Source: Opitutus sp. ER46 | GTDB taxonomy: Bacteria > Verrucomicrobiota > Verrucomicrobiia > Opitutales > Opitutaceae | Assembly: GCF_003054705.1 (NCBI RefSeq) | Contig: NZ_QAYX01000019.1 | Span: 354,617-418,616 of the forward strand | DNA length: 64,000 bases | Reading direction: 5' to 3' | Shown: positions 1 to 7,446 of the stretch, in pieces | Numbering within the stretch: position 1 is the first letter of the stretch | Layout: each line of letters begins with the position of its first letter | Made by a program: the position numbers and the translations under genes | The notes under the pieces: model-generated | Seen by the model: only the letters and a program-made list of their open reading frames with translations | The model's database searches: none | Told to the model about the DNA's origin: nothing

Positions 1-218
1 GCGCGACCGTCCAGCTCGGCCCCGTTCATCTTCTCCGTGGCGAGCTTCGCCTCTTCCGGCGTGGCGAAGGTCACAAAGGCAAACCCACGCGGACGCCCGG
101 TCACGCGATCGGTGGCAAGATAAACCTCCGTGACATTGCCGAACTGCCCGAACGCGTCGTGCAGCTCACCTTCCGCGATCCTGAACGACAGGTTCCCGAC
201 ATACAGTTTGGTGCTCAT
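1..218 (-). CDS. RRM-domain RNA-binding protein (partial, N-terminal 72 residues)
   Basis: The gene runs off the left edge of the window. The visible 72 residues form most of one RNA-recognition motif: an RNP2-like LYVGNL at residues 5-10 and an RNP1-like RGFAFVTF at about 44-51, the aromatic strands that stack on RNA bases. Proteins of this type in bacteria are usually about 80-130 residues with a single RRM and a short basic or Gly-rich tail, and are often linked to cold response. No function beyond RNA binding can be read here. The ATG is at 218-216, and the protein starts MSTKLYVGN, the usual start for the family. Confidence 0.9.
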   Translation of the reverse strand, partial: MSTKLYVGNLSFRIAEGELHDAFGQFGNVTEVYLATDRVTGRPRGFAFVTFATPEEAKLATEKMNGAELDGR

Positions 219-383
219 GGTGCTGATTCGTTTATTTCGTCCGCTGTCAGCGCGTTCCCGACACTCGGGTTTCGAATCATCACCTGAGGATTCACCAGCG
301 GCTGGCATCATACGCCAATTAACGAGCCGCCACCCTCGCCGTGACCGCGGGGAAAGGCAAGGCCCCTCCTGCCCGGCCCCTCT

Positions 384-860
384 TCAGGCGTTCGTCGGCG
401 TCGGCCGGATGCCCGGCAGGACGAACTTCTCGATCTCGTCGACGGTGAGCATCGCGTTCGCGAGTTGGAACACCGTCTTCACGTCGGAGGCGACCGGGTA
501 CTTGCCAAAATAGGTCTTCGCTCCGAGCGCATACGCCTTGTCGACGTCACGCGAGCTGGTCGAGGAGCTCAGCACCACCGTCAACAGCCGGCGCAGCCGC
601 GGTTCCTGCCGGATCCAGTCGAGCACTTGAAAGCCATCCGTGCCGGGCATCTTGAGGTCGAGGAAGAGGACGAGCGGCAGCGCGTGGTCGCCCTCCGCCA
701 GGCAGTGTTTGAGGTAGCGGATCGCGTCGTCGCCATTCTCGCGGACGTCGATCTGGGTTTTGATCCCGGCCTTGGCCAGGGCGTGTTTGGTGAGCGCCAC
801 GGCATCCGGATCGTCATCGACGATCAGGATCGGGCGGGTGCGCGGCGTCTGCGGTGTCAT
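384..860 (-). CDS. Single-domain response regulator (Rcp1-like receiver)
   Basis: A 158-residue receiver with no output domain. Acidic pocket D15-D17, phosphoacceptor D68 (LFLDLKMPGTDG), switch serine in VVLSSS, and the conserved Lys in FGKYP are all present, so it should be phosphorylatable. The sequence between helix 2 and strand 3 (KHCLAEGDHALPLVL) is the longer version typical of Rcp1-type receivers that partner phytochrome-like or PAS hybrid kinases. I chose the ATG at 860-858 rather than an upstream in-frame ATG because the receiver begins right after it and it forms a TGATG overlap with the stop of the preceding regulator. The two genes are therefore probably translationally coupled. 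No kinase is adjacent. Confidence 0.9.
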   Translation of the reverse strand: MTPQTPRTRPILIVDDDPDAVALTKHALAKAGIKTQIDVRENGDDAIRYLKHCLAEGDHALPLVLFLDLKMPGTDGFQVLDWIRQEPRLRRLLTVVLSSSTSSRDVDKAYALGAKTYFGKYPVASDVKTVFQLANAMLTVDEIEKFVLPGIRPTPTNA

Positions 861-1246
861 CACGACTTCTCCGAATGGCCGGTGGTGTTGCAGTGCAGGA
901 CCTCGCGCACGACCTCGCCGAGCTCGCGCCAGCGAAACCAAGGCAGGACGTAGTCCACTCCGGCCGCGCGGGCCTGCGCCTCGAGGTCCTCCATGGCCGT
1001 CCGCATGATGATCGGCACCGGGAGGTTCCGTTCGCGGATCTTCCGGACGAGCGTCAGGCCGTCCATCCAGGGCATGCGGTAATCCGTGATGACGGCCGTG
1101 AACTCGTCACGGGCCAGCGCATCCAGCGCCGCCTGGCCGGTCTCGACCTGTTCGATCGCGGCGTGGGGAAAGGCGACGGCGAGATTGCGACGCGCGAGGA
1201 ACGCGCTGTCGGCATCGTCATCAACAATGAGAAAGTGCTCAGACAT
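860..1246 (-). CDS. Single-domain response regulator with a degenerate switch region
   Basis: A 128-residue stand-alone receiver. The acid triad D9-D11 and the phosphoacceptor D55 in ITDYRMPWMDG are intact, and the switch Thr is present in IMRTAMED. However, the position where receivers carry the near-invariant Lys (normally in a K-P-F/Y motif) reads VLPWFRW, so the Lys appears to be missing. That residue couples phosphorylation to conformational change, so signalling may be altered or phosphorylation-independent (inference). It is the first gene of a two-gene unit with the Rcp1-like receiver downstream, with which it overlaps by one base. Confidence 0.88.
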   Translation of the reverse strand: MSEHFLIVDDDADSAFLARRNLAVAFPHAAIEQVETGQAALDALARDEFTAVITDYRMPWMDGLTLVRKIRERNLPVPIIMRTAMEDLEAQARAAGVDYVLPWFRWRELGEVVREVLHCNTTGHSEKS

Positions 1247-1437
1247 CAGGCTGTTTTCGATTACGCCCCTCTAAACTCCCGGGGTGGAGGGGGCGCAAAA
1301 TCTATTCGGCCGCGGGGTTCCCGAATCACGCATGGGGAAATTCACGGGCGCCGCGCAACCGCCTGCGCCGGTGAAATTTCCCCTTTCCCGCAATGGGTTG
1401 AGCACCGCCCCTGTGAGCAGGTCCGCCCCCCCGCTTG

Positions 1438-1460
1438 CCGTAACCACACGGTGGTTACGG
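1438..1460. repeat. Perfect 10-bp inverted repeat (hairpin)
   Basis: CCGTAACCAC and GTGGTTACGG are separated by three bases. The arms match perfectly. No T tract follows on either strand, so it is not a normal intrinsic terminator. It sits directly against the dispersed GGAAGGCTGAA repeat and downstream of the YdeI-family gene on the minus strand. Confidence 0.8.
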
Positions 1461-1461
1461 A

Positions 1462-1525
1462 AGGAAGGCTGAATGCTGAAGGCCGAAGGCTGAACCCCAG
1501 TCCCAGAGGAGGCGGAGTCAGGACC
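1462..1525 (+). repeat. Dispersed repeat, copy 1 (GGAAGGCTGAAYGCTGAAG ... GGAGTCAGGWCC)
   Basis: This stretch shares AGGAAGGCTGAAYGCTGAAG, AGGCTGAA and CGGAGTCAGGWCC, in the same order, with 36348-36404. A partial inverted copy occurs at 36451-36479. It lies in intergenic DNA and has internal GGCTGAA sub-repeats. It resembles a REP- or MITE-like element, but no transposase is nearby. Confidence 0.7.
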
Positions 1526-1594
1526 GGAACGCGCCCGCGCGCGAGGCGGAGTGTTCGACCGGTCAGCCGTCAGGTGGACCGACCTGCCGCGGGC

Positions 1595-2170
1595 TCACGC
1601 GTTGGGGGCCATCAGGTCGAGGCGGCGGCGGTCGGCGGAAGCGCGGATCAGGTGGCAGATTCGCCGCTCGCGCGTGACGTCCTGCTTCGCGCTGGTAACC
1701 CAGCGCAGAATGGTCCGGCGATAGCCCGGCGGCTGCGCCAGGAAGAACTCATAGGCGGCCTGCTCGCGGCGAAACTGCGCCTCCATTGCCGGCGGCAACT
1801 CCGCGGTCGGCTGCTCGAACGAGTACACCCCGGTCCGCTCGGGCACGCGCAATTTGAACGCGGCCAGTCCCGGCGGCTGCATGCGCCCCTCGCCGATGAG
1901 CCGCTCGATATGGCGCACGTTGACGCGACTCCAGAAGCTCTTCGGCTTACGCGGCGTGAACCGGATGGTGTAGCCCTCCGCGTCGAGCGAGCGCCTGATC
2001 CCGTCGATCCAGCCATAGCACAGCGCCTCATCCAGCGCCTCGGCGTAGGTGATGCCCCCGCGACCCGACTCCTTCTTGTAGAACAGCAGCACGAGCTCAG
2101 TCGCGCTCGCGTGATGACGCGCGAGCCAGCGGCGAAACGCGGCGCCGGAACGGAAAGGAACGGGATCCAT
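1595..2170 (-). CDS. YdeI/OmpD-associated family protein
   Basis: A 191-residue soluble protein. The N-terminal part (RSGAAFRRWLARHHASATELVLLFYKK, then ITYAEALDEALCYGWIDG at about 40-57) carries the hallmark of the YdeI/OmpD-associated (bacteriocin-protection) family. The C-terminal half has the PxxYRRTILRWVTSAKQDVTRERRI segment that closes this family. The biochemical role is unknown; the family name comes from genetic association only. It has no signal peptide. It stands alone, 30 bp beyond the end of prmA, and could be co-transcribed with it. Confidence 0.85.
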   Translation of the reverse strand: MDPVPFRSGAAFRRWLARHHASATELVLLFYKKESGRGGITYAEALDEALCYGWIDGIRRSLDAEGYTIRFTPRKPKSFWSRVNVRHIERLIGEGRMQPPGLAAFKLRVPERTGVYSFEQPTAELPPAMEAQFRREQAAYEFFLAQPPGYRRTILRWVTSAKQDVTRERRICHLIRASADRRRLDLMAPNA

Positions 2171-2200
2171 GACGCGATGGGGTTGAACGCGTCGCGAAGG

Positions 2201-3106
2201 TTATGCGGCCCGCGGGCGTTGCAGCAAGACGTCGCTCCACTCGCCCATCGTGCGGGCGTTTACGGTCCAGCCCGGCACCACTTTTTCAAACGCTGTCCGC
2301 ACCGCGGCGTTCTCGTGGGCCAGAATGCCGCTCAGGATCAGCACCCCGCCGGGCGCGACCGCCGCCACGAGTTCACGGGCAAAGCGCATCAGCACGTCGG
2401 CCTGAATGTTCGCCATGACCACCTCGGCCTCGCGGCCGGTGAGGCCCGAGACGAGATCGCCGACGGCGAAGCGCACGCGGTTCTGCAGTCCGTTCATCGC
2501 GGCGTTTTCGCCGCTGATGCGGATCGCCTCGGGATCGTTGTCGAAGCCGTCCACCTGCACGTACCCGAGCAGCGCCGCCGACAACGCGAGAATGCCCGAG
2601 CCACACCCCGCATCGATGATCCGCGCCGACTCGTGCGTCCAGCCGTGCCCGGGCAGCTCCGTGTCGATCGCGACGAGCCGCTCGATGCACAACCGCGTCG
2701 TCTCGTGGTTGCCGGTGCCGAACGCGAGCCCCGGGTCGAGCCAGAGCACGGTATCGCCTGGCGGCACTTGGAAGGTGGGTTTCTCCCAGATTGGCACCCA
2801 GTGCAGCCGGCCGAACTGCCACGCGTGGAAATGAGCCTTGTAGCTCTCGCGCCAGTCCGTGTCCGCCAGCGTCCGCATCACGCCGGCCTCAACCGGCGTC
2901 ACCCCGGCTTCGGCCAGCGCCGCGGCCAAGGGGGTCCATTCGCCGCGCAGCGTCATTTCGCTGTCGCCGAGCCCGACGAGCCAGGCCCGCAGCGCGATTG
3001 CATCCTGCAGAATGCTCCAGTTCGCCGAGCCGCGCTCGAGCAGCACCGTATCCGCCGCATCGGCGCCAGCCGCCGGGATTTCGACCTTGAATTCAAAGAG
3101 AGCCAT
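2201..3106 (-). CDS. prmA: Ribosomal protein L11 methyltransferase
   Basis: A class I SAM-dependent methyltransferase of 301 residues that trimethylates ribosomal protein L11. The N-terminal region (about 1-120) is the L11-recognition domain. The catalytic domain contains LDPGLAFGTGNHETTRLC, IIDAGCGSGILALSAALLG (SAM loop) and VVMANIQADVL (the NxxA-type motif of PrmA). The start MALFEFKVEIP fits the family better than the upstream in-frame ATG, which would add a basic leader read from a non-coding frame. It lies downstream of purN, separated by a hexamer array. Confidence 0.93.
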   Translation of the reverse strand: MALFEFKVEIPAAGADAADTVLLERGSANWSILQDAIALRAWLVGLGDSEMTLRGEWTPLAAALAEAGVTPVEAGVMRTLADTDWRESYKAHFHAWQFGRLHWVPIWEKPTFQVPPGDTVLWLDPGLAFGTGNHETTRLCIERLVAIDTELPGHGWTHESARIIDAGCGSGILALSAALLGYVQVDGFDNDPEAIRISGENAAMNGLQNRVRFAVGDLVSGLTGREAEVVMANIQADVLMRFARELVAAVAPGGVLILSGILAHENAAVRTAFEKVVPGWTVNARTMGEWSDVLLQRPRAA

Positions 3107-3201
3107 GCGCCCCCACCGTCGCCACAACGCCGCGGGCACGCAAGCCGGCGGAATGGGGCGGCGGGATCCGAGGGGGATCTCAGGAGCCCTCGCCCCGCGG
3201 G

Positions 3202-3327
3202 GTTCTCGTTCTCGTTCTCGTTCTCGTTCTCGTTCTCGTTCTCGTTCTCGTTCTCGTTAGGTCGCACCAACCGGGGCGGCGCACGGCGGCGCCGCAGTCG
3301 AGAGAGAACGAGAAAGAGAAAGAGGGG
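3202..3327. repeat. Hexanucleotide array (GTTCTC)9 with an inverted degenerate array
   Basis: Nine uninterrupted copies of GTTCTC run from 3202 to 3255. After 43 bp of GC-rich spacer comes a purine-rich stretch (3299-3327) built of GAGAAC/GAGAAA-like units, the approximate reverse complement. The pair could fold into a long imperfect hairpin. It lies between purN (ends 3335) and prmA (starts 3106), so it would be in the leader of prmA if they share a transcript. A similar arrangement with a different hexamer occurs at 40343-40465. Such arrays are prone to slippage. Confidence 0.9.
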
Positions 3328-3334
3328 GGGCGGG

Positions 3335-3922
3335 CTACTCCCCCGGCGTCCAGCGCTCGCTCAGGCGAGCGATCACGGTGGGCAGCAGGTGATGCTCGGC
3401 GGCGTGAACCTTGGCGGTGAGCGATTCCAGCGTGTCAGTCTCCTCGATCCTCACCGCGGCCTGGTCGATGATCGGTCCGCCGTCCACTTCGAGGGTCACG
3501 TAGTGGACCGTGCAGCCGGTGACCTTCACGCCGCGGCGAAACGCCTGCCCGATGCCATCCAGCCCCGGGAAACTCGGCAGCAGGCTCGGGTGGAGGTTGA
3601 TGATCCGACGCTCGAATGCCGCGATGAACGGCATCTTCAGCACGCGCATGAAGCCGGCGAGGACGACGAGGTCGGGCCGGCACGCGGTGATCGCCGCGAT
3701 GTAGGCCTGCTCGGCCGCGCCATCGAGCTTCGACTTGTACGGCGCCGGATCCAGGAAGTGCGCCGGCACGCCGAACCGCGCGCCTAGCTCCAGCAACCCG
3801 GCGTCAGGCCGGTCCGCAAAAATCTGCACAACCTCGGCCCGACCCAGCCGGTTTTCTTTCTGGGCTTTGAGGATCGCCTCGGCATTCGAGCCGCGGCCGG
3901 AACCAAGAATGACGACGCGCAT
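3335..3922 (-). CDS. purN: Phosphoribosylglycinamide formyltransferase (GAR transformylase)
   Basis: A 195-residue folate-dependent enzyme of de novo purine synthesis that transfers the formyl group of 10-formyl-THF to GAR. Substrate loop GSGRGSN (7-13) is present, as are the catalytic residues N109 and H111 in [13 protein letters not shown] and D147 in VDGGPIIDQ. Length is normal. It lies 102 bp downstream of rfaE2 and upstream of prmA on the same strand. The spacing suggests a loose operon or a housekeeping cluster rather than a dedicated purine operon. Confidence 0.95.
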   Translation of the reverse strand: MRVVILGSGRGSNAEAILKAQKENRLGRAEVVQIFADRPDAGLLELGARFGVPAHFLDPAPYKSKLDGAAEQAYIAAITACRPDLVVLAGFMRVLKMPFIAAFERRIINLHPSLLPSFPGLDGIGQAFRRGVKVTGCTVHYVTLEVDGGPIIDQAAVRIEETDTLESLTAKVHAAEHHLLPTVIARLSERWTPGE

Positions 3923-4024
3923 GGTACGGCAGAGCCAAGCCGGTTTGCCGGCGAATGCACACGAATAAATCCGTGGCGTGCGTCACCCGCCCGCGAGGCC
4001 TGCCGCACCCGCCGCGTGCCCGCC

Positions 4025-4522
4025 CTAAATCTCGCCCGCCGCCTTGATCCGCGCGATCAGCGACGTGGTGCTGAACCCGGGCAGGAACGGCAGGAAGCGG
4101 ATTTCCGCCCCGACCTCCTGGAGCGCGGTGCGCTCGCCGGCATCGAGTTTTTCGAGCGTGTAGTCGCCCGCCTTGCAGTAGAGGTCCGGACGCAGCGCGC
4201 GGATCTCCGCCGTCAGCCGCGGCTCGCGAAAAATCGTCACCGCATCGACGCACGCCAGCGCAGCCAGCGCGTAGGCCCGCTGCTCCTCGGACTGAACCGG
4301 ACGCGCGGGGCCCTTGAGCAGGCGAACGCTCGCGTCGGCGTTGAGGACGATGACGAGCGCGTCGCCCAGCGCCCGCGCCTGCTGGAGGTAGTAGAGATGC
4401 CCCGTGTGCAGCAGGTCAAAGACACCATTGGTCAACACCACGCGACGTTTGGCCGTCCGGCAGCGTTCACGCCAGGCAACCGCCTCCGGCAACGGCATCA
4501 GTTTGGGATTCTCGAGCACCAC
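4025..4522 (-). CDS. rfaE2: D-glycero-beta-D-manno-heptose 1-phosphate adenylyltransferase
   Basis: About 165 residues of the nucleotidyltransferase (cytidylyltransferase-like) fold: NGVFDLLHTGHLYYL contains the HxGH nucleotide-binding motif, and FLPGFSTTSLIARI near the end is the ISTT-like motif of RfaE domain II. It makes ADP-heptose for LPS inner core from heptose-1-phosphate. Here it is a stand-alone enzyme; in E. coli it is fused to the kinase HldE. No kinase partner is in the window. I prefer a GTG start at 4522 (or the adjacent GTG at 4525), giving VLENPKLMPLPEAVAWRER, because family members begin a few residues before this NPKL segment. The ATG at 4498 is the alternative. Confidence 0.88.
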   Translation of the reverse strand: MVLENPKLMPLPEAVAWRERCRTAKRRVVLTNGVFDLLHTGHLYYLQQARALGDALVIVLNADASVRLLKGPARPVQSEEQRAYALAALACVDAVTIFREPRLTAEIRALRPDLYCKAGDYTLEKLDAGERTALQEVGAEIRFLPFLPGFSTTSLIARIKAAGEI

Positions 4523-4652
4523 GCCCCCACCCTCGCCAGAGCCACGCGGGTTGTAAATCCCGGGTTTGGCCGGCGCGTCGACGTTTCCTACCAGCGGCTC
4601 GCGACTGTCGACGCTGCCCGGTCGACCGCCACGCCGATCGGAGCGCGCCGCG

Positions 4653-4711
4653 AGTATCCGGACATTATTCCGGAGTATCCGGACATTATGCGGGAAGTAT
4701 CCGGACATTAT
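4653..4711. promoter_or_regulatory. Three spaced copies of AGTATCCGGACATTAT
   Basis: Identical 16-bp units start at 4653, 4674 and 4696, so the spacing is 21 and 22 bp, two helical turns. Each unit is an imperfect palindrome around TCCGGA, as expected for a dimeric DNA-binding protein on one face of the helix. The array lies just downstream of a candidate minus-strand promoter (4722-4748) and upstream of rfaE2, so it is best read as an operator or 5' UTR element for that gene. It is also 234 bp upstream of the plus-strand gene at 4945. Confidence 0.7.
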
Positions 4712-4721
4712 TCCACAACCC

Positions 4722-4748
4722 ATTATGGATTAGTTGATAATAATTGCA
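4722..4748 (-). promoter_or_regulatory. Candidate sigma-70 promoter toward rfaE2-purN-prmA
   Basis: On the minus strand a -10-like CATAAT (4727-4722) is preceded, after 15-16 bp, by a CTGCAA element resembling a -35 box. This is the most AT-rich stretch in the first 9 kb. The predicted start would lie directly at the edge of the three 16-bp repeats. The consensus match is moderate. Confidence 0.4.
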
Positions 4749-4944
4749 GCCCTCGGCCCCTGGGCTCCTGCCGCCGACGCGTGCCGCTGCCTCCGAACGC
4801 CACCTCCGGATCGGCGTGGCCGCGTGCCGACGTTCGCCAGGAGGATGGAACCGGCGGCGCCATGGATTGCCTGAAGCTAAGAAAGCGGGCATTGCCGCGT
4901 CTTTCGCCCTGACTGCATCGTTCTGCTCCCGCCTCTCCTGCTCC

Positions 4945-6225
4945 ATGCGCATCACTCCCCTGCTCCTTGCCGGCTCGCTGCTCGCGAACGGCGTGCTCAT
5001 CGGCTTCGTCCTCCAACGCTCGGGCGGCACCGCCCCGACTCGCGCCACGTCGCCGGCCCCGGAGCGCCGCGCGAGTTCCGACCGGGGCGGCGGCACGGCG
5101 GCCGCGCTGCAGGCGGCGCTGGAGTCGGGCGACGCCGATGCGCTGATCGCGGCCGGCTGCACGCCCGAGGTGGCGCGGCAACTGGTCATTGGCCGCGCGA
5201 TGTTTCGGCTGCAGGCGCGCATGAAGGAACTGCGCGCGTCGCAGCAGGCCGACGCCCGGTACTGGCGCCGGACGCCTTTTGATCCGGACGCCACGGCGCA
5301 GTCGCGCGTCGAGGTCCGCAAGGCGCAGCGCGAGTTCAACGACGAACTGCGGCGTGCGTTTGGGGCGGACGTCGGCACGATTTTTGGCGGTGGCAGCGAG
5401 CGCTACGGCTACCTCTCGCCCGAGAAGCGAACGAAGCTGCAGCGGATTGAGCAGGACTATGCCGACATGATGGAGAGCGCGTACGCAGATCAGGGCGCGA
5501 TCCAGCTCCCCTCCGATCGCGAAAAGATGAAGCTGCTGCGCGAGGAGCGGGAGCGCGACATCGCGGCGGCGATGACCCCCGAGGAGCGCGAACAGTATGA
5601 ACTCCACGACTCACCGGCGGCGCATCAGGTGATGTGGCGCTACGGCGCGGCGCTCGAAACCGAGGAGCAGTACCGGCAGGTTTACGCGCTGCAGAAGGCG
5701 TTCGCCGACCAATACGCGAACAACGACGGTCAGCTCACGCCCGACCAGATGCGCGAGCGGCGCGAGGCGGAGCGCCAGTTGCAGGCGACGATTGATGCCA
5801 CGCTCACGCCCGACCAGCGCGCCGCCCTGCAACGCGCGCACGACAGCGACTATGGCACGCTCGCCGCGATTTCCCGCCGGCTAAACCTTCCCGCCACCAC
5901 GACCGACCAGGTGATCGCCCTGCGCGCCTCGTACGCGACCCAGTCGCTCGACATCCAGCGCAACGCCGCCCTGACCGACCAGGAGCGCCGCACGCAGCTC
6001 ACTGCGCTCGCCAAGCGGGCCGAGGCCGACCTGCAGGGCACGCTCGGCAATGAAGGCGCCGACGCCTACGCGCGCCGTGCCACGTGGATGAACCACCTGC
6101 GCAGCGGCGCCGCGTTTTCCACGAACGCCAAGGATGCACCCAGCGGGGTCGAGACGACTTACCAAGGCGTATACCGCGTCGGCGGCACCCGCGAAATGCG
6201 CCGCGTGACCGCCCCCGGGCGCTGA
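4945..6225 (+). CDS. Exported or membrane-anchored protein of unknown function with LTxxQ-like motifs
   Basis: A 426-residue protein starting MRITPLLLAGSLLANGVLIGFVL, an N-terminal membrane anchor or signal peptide, followed by a low-complexity Ala/Arg/Gly linker and a long, charged, helical domain. Motifs of the form L/M-S/T-P-x-x-R recur: LSPEKRTKL, MTPEEREQY, LTPDQMRER, LTPDQRAAL, and a related LTDQERRTQL. These resemble the LTxxQ motifs of Spy/CpxP-type periplasmic chaperones and stress sensors, but the protein is far longer than those. The start was chosen at the signal-like ATG; an upstream in-frame ATG would add about 67 unlikely residues. Function is unknown; a periplasmic location is inferred. 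Confidence 0.75.
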   Translation: MRITPLLLAGSLLANGVLIGFVLQRSGGTAPTRATSPAPERRASSDRGGGTAAALQAALESGDADALIAAGCTPEVARQLVIGRAMFRLQARMKELRASQQADARYWRRTPFDPDATAQSRVEVRKAQREFNDELRRAFGADVGTIFGGGSERYGYLSPEKRTKLQRIEQDYADMMESAYADQGAIQLPSDREKMKLLREERERDIAAAMTPEEREQYELHDSPAAHQVMWRYGAALETEEQYRQVYALQKAFADQYANNDGQLTPDQMRERREAERQLQATIDATLTPDQRAALQRAHDSDYGTLAAISRRLNLPATTTDQVIALRASYATQSLDIQRNAALTDQERRTQLTALAKRAEADLQGTLGNEGADAYARRATWMNHLRSGAAFSTNAKDAPSGVETTYQGVYRVGGTREMRRVTAPGR

Positions 6226-6249
6226 GCGACGGGGGCGGCGGTCGGAAGC

Positions 6250-7404
6250 TCAGAAGAACTTTTTCGCCTTCTCGAAGAACGAGCGTGACGTCGGCTCGGC
6301 GGCGTCGCCGCTCACGCGAGCGAACTCCTCCAGCAGGCGACGCTGCTCAGCGGTGAGCGACTGCGGCACCTCCACCTGCACGCGCACCAACTGGTCGCCC
6401 TGGTGGCCGCCCCGCAGGCTCGGCATGCCCTTGCCGCGAAGGCGGAAGGTCGTGCCGCTCTGGGTACCGGCGGGAAGCTTCAGCGCGCCCTTGCCGAACA
6501 GCGTGGGCACCTCGACGGAACCGCCGAGCGCCGCGAGCGTGTACTTGATCGGCACCTCGCAGAAGAGGTCCTCGCCCTGGCGTTCGAACAACTCGTGCTC
6601 CTTCACCGTGAGCACGATGTAGAGGTCGCCCGGCTGACCGCCGGCCAGTCCGGCCTCGCCGTTGCCGGACGAACGCAGCCGCGAACCCGTGTCGACGCCC
6701 GCAGGGATGCGCACGTTGAGCTTGGTGCTCTTCGGCACGCGGCCTTCGCCCCGGCACGCCGAGCAGGGCTTCTCGATCTTCGTGCCCGCGCCACCGCACG
6801 TGGGGCACGTCTGCGTAAACGTGATGATGCCGCCGGACCGCCGGATCTGGCCCGCGCCGCGACAGGTCGGACACGTCACGCGGCGTGAACCCGGCTCCGC
6901 GCCGGTGCCATCGCACCGCTCACAGGTCACGTTCTTGCGGAAAGCGATCTCCTTCTCCACGCCGCGCGCGGCCTCCTCGAGCGTGATCTCGAGGTCGTAG
7001 CGCAGGTCGGCACCGTCGCGGCTGCCGTCGCGGCCGCCGCCACCGCCGAACATCTCCTCGAAGATGCCACCGCCGCCGCCTTGCTGGCCGAAGACCTCGC
7101 GGAAAATGTCGAACGGATCGTGGAACCCGCCGCCGCCCATGCCGCCCGGACCGCGTGGGCCTGGGGCGCCGGCACCGCCTTCAAAGGCCGCCGGGCCATA
7201 GCGATCATAGGCCGCGCGCTTGTCGGCGTCGCTCAGCACCTCGTAGGCATGGGAGACCTTCTTGAACATCTCCTCGGCCTCCTTGTTGCCCGGGTTCTTG
7301 TCCGGGTGAAACTGGACCGCCTTCTTCCGGTAAGCCTTCTTGAGCTCTTCCGGAGAGACGGTTTTGGAGACGCCAAGCAGTTCGTAATAGTCTTCCTGGG
7401 CCAT
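6250..7404 (-). CDS. dnaJ: Chaperone protein DnaJ (Hsp40)
   Basis: A full-length 384-residue type I J-protein. The J domain (1-70) carries HPD in [10 protein letters not shown]. It is followed by a Gly-rich/GF linker, then four zinc-finger repeats [24 protein letters not shown] and CSACRGEG, and the C-terminal substrate-binding domain. It delivers unfolded clients to DnaK and stimulates its ATPase. It lies 42 bp downstream of grpE on the same strand, so the two are almost certainly co-transcribed. dnaK itself is not in the window, and no CIRCE element (HrcA operator) is visible upstream of grpE. Confidence 0.97.
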   Translation of the reverse strand: MAQEDYYELLGVSKTVSPEELKKAYRKKAVQFHPDKNPGNKEAEEMFKKVSHAYEVLSDADKRAAYDRYGPAAFEGGAGAPGPRGPGGMGGGGFHDPFDIFREVFGQQGGGGGIFEEMFGGGGGRDGSRDGADLRYDLEITLEEAARGVEKEIAFRKNVTCERCDGTGAEPGSRRVTCPTCRGAGQIRRSGGIITFTQTCPTCGGAGTKIEKPCSACRGEGRVPKSTKLNVRIPAGVDTGSRLRSSGNGEAGLAGGQPGDLYIVLTVKEHELFERQGEDLFCEVPIKYTLAALGGSVEVPTLFGKGALKLPAGTQSGTTFRLRGKGMPSLRGGHQGDQLVRVQVEVPQSLTAEQRRLLEEFARVSGDAAEPTSRSFFEKAKKFF

Positions 7405-7446
7405 GGGTCAGCTGGAGTAAATCGGCAGAGGGCTGCGCGAAAAGAA

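Larger units (their letters stand above)
1247..1594. other. Intergenic stretch without a gene
   Basis: No convincing ORF is present on either strand. It holds a perfect hairpin (1438-1460) followed at once by a copy of a dispersed repeat (1462-1525), both listed separately. The left part is the upstream region of the response-regulator pair. I see no good sigma-70 promoter there. Confidence 0.6.
4523..4944. other. Intergenic stretch between rfaE2 and an exported protein
   Basis: No gene is supported here. The region holds the triple repeat (4653-4711) and an AT-rich segment (about 4712-4745) in an otherwise GC-rich background. The remaining part, 4750-4944, is GC-rich; I see no promoter consensus for the plus-strand gene there. 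Confidence 0.5.

Noticed and set aside
3202..3327. CRISPR-like array
   Set aside because: The unit is 6 bp and contiguous, with no spacers; it is a microsatellite.
854..3787. Very long plus-strand open frame opposite the response regulators, YdeI protein, prmA and purN
   Set aside because: It is the GC-rich antisense shadow of well-supported minus-strand genes; composition is Arg/His/Ala/Pro-rich, it crosses the hexamer array as FSFSFS repeats, and no family motif is present.
4653..4711. Origin-type iterons of a plasmid
   Set aside because: Only three copies, no replication protein, no DnaA boxes, and housekeeping chromosomal genes on both sides.
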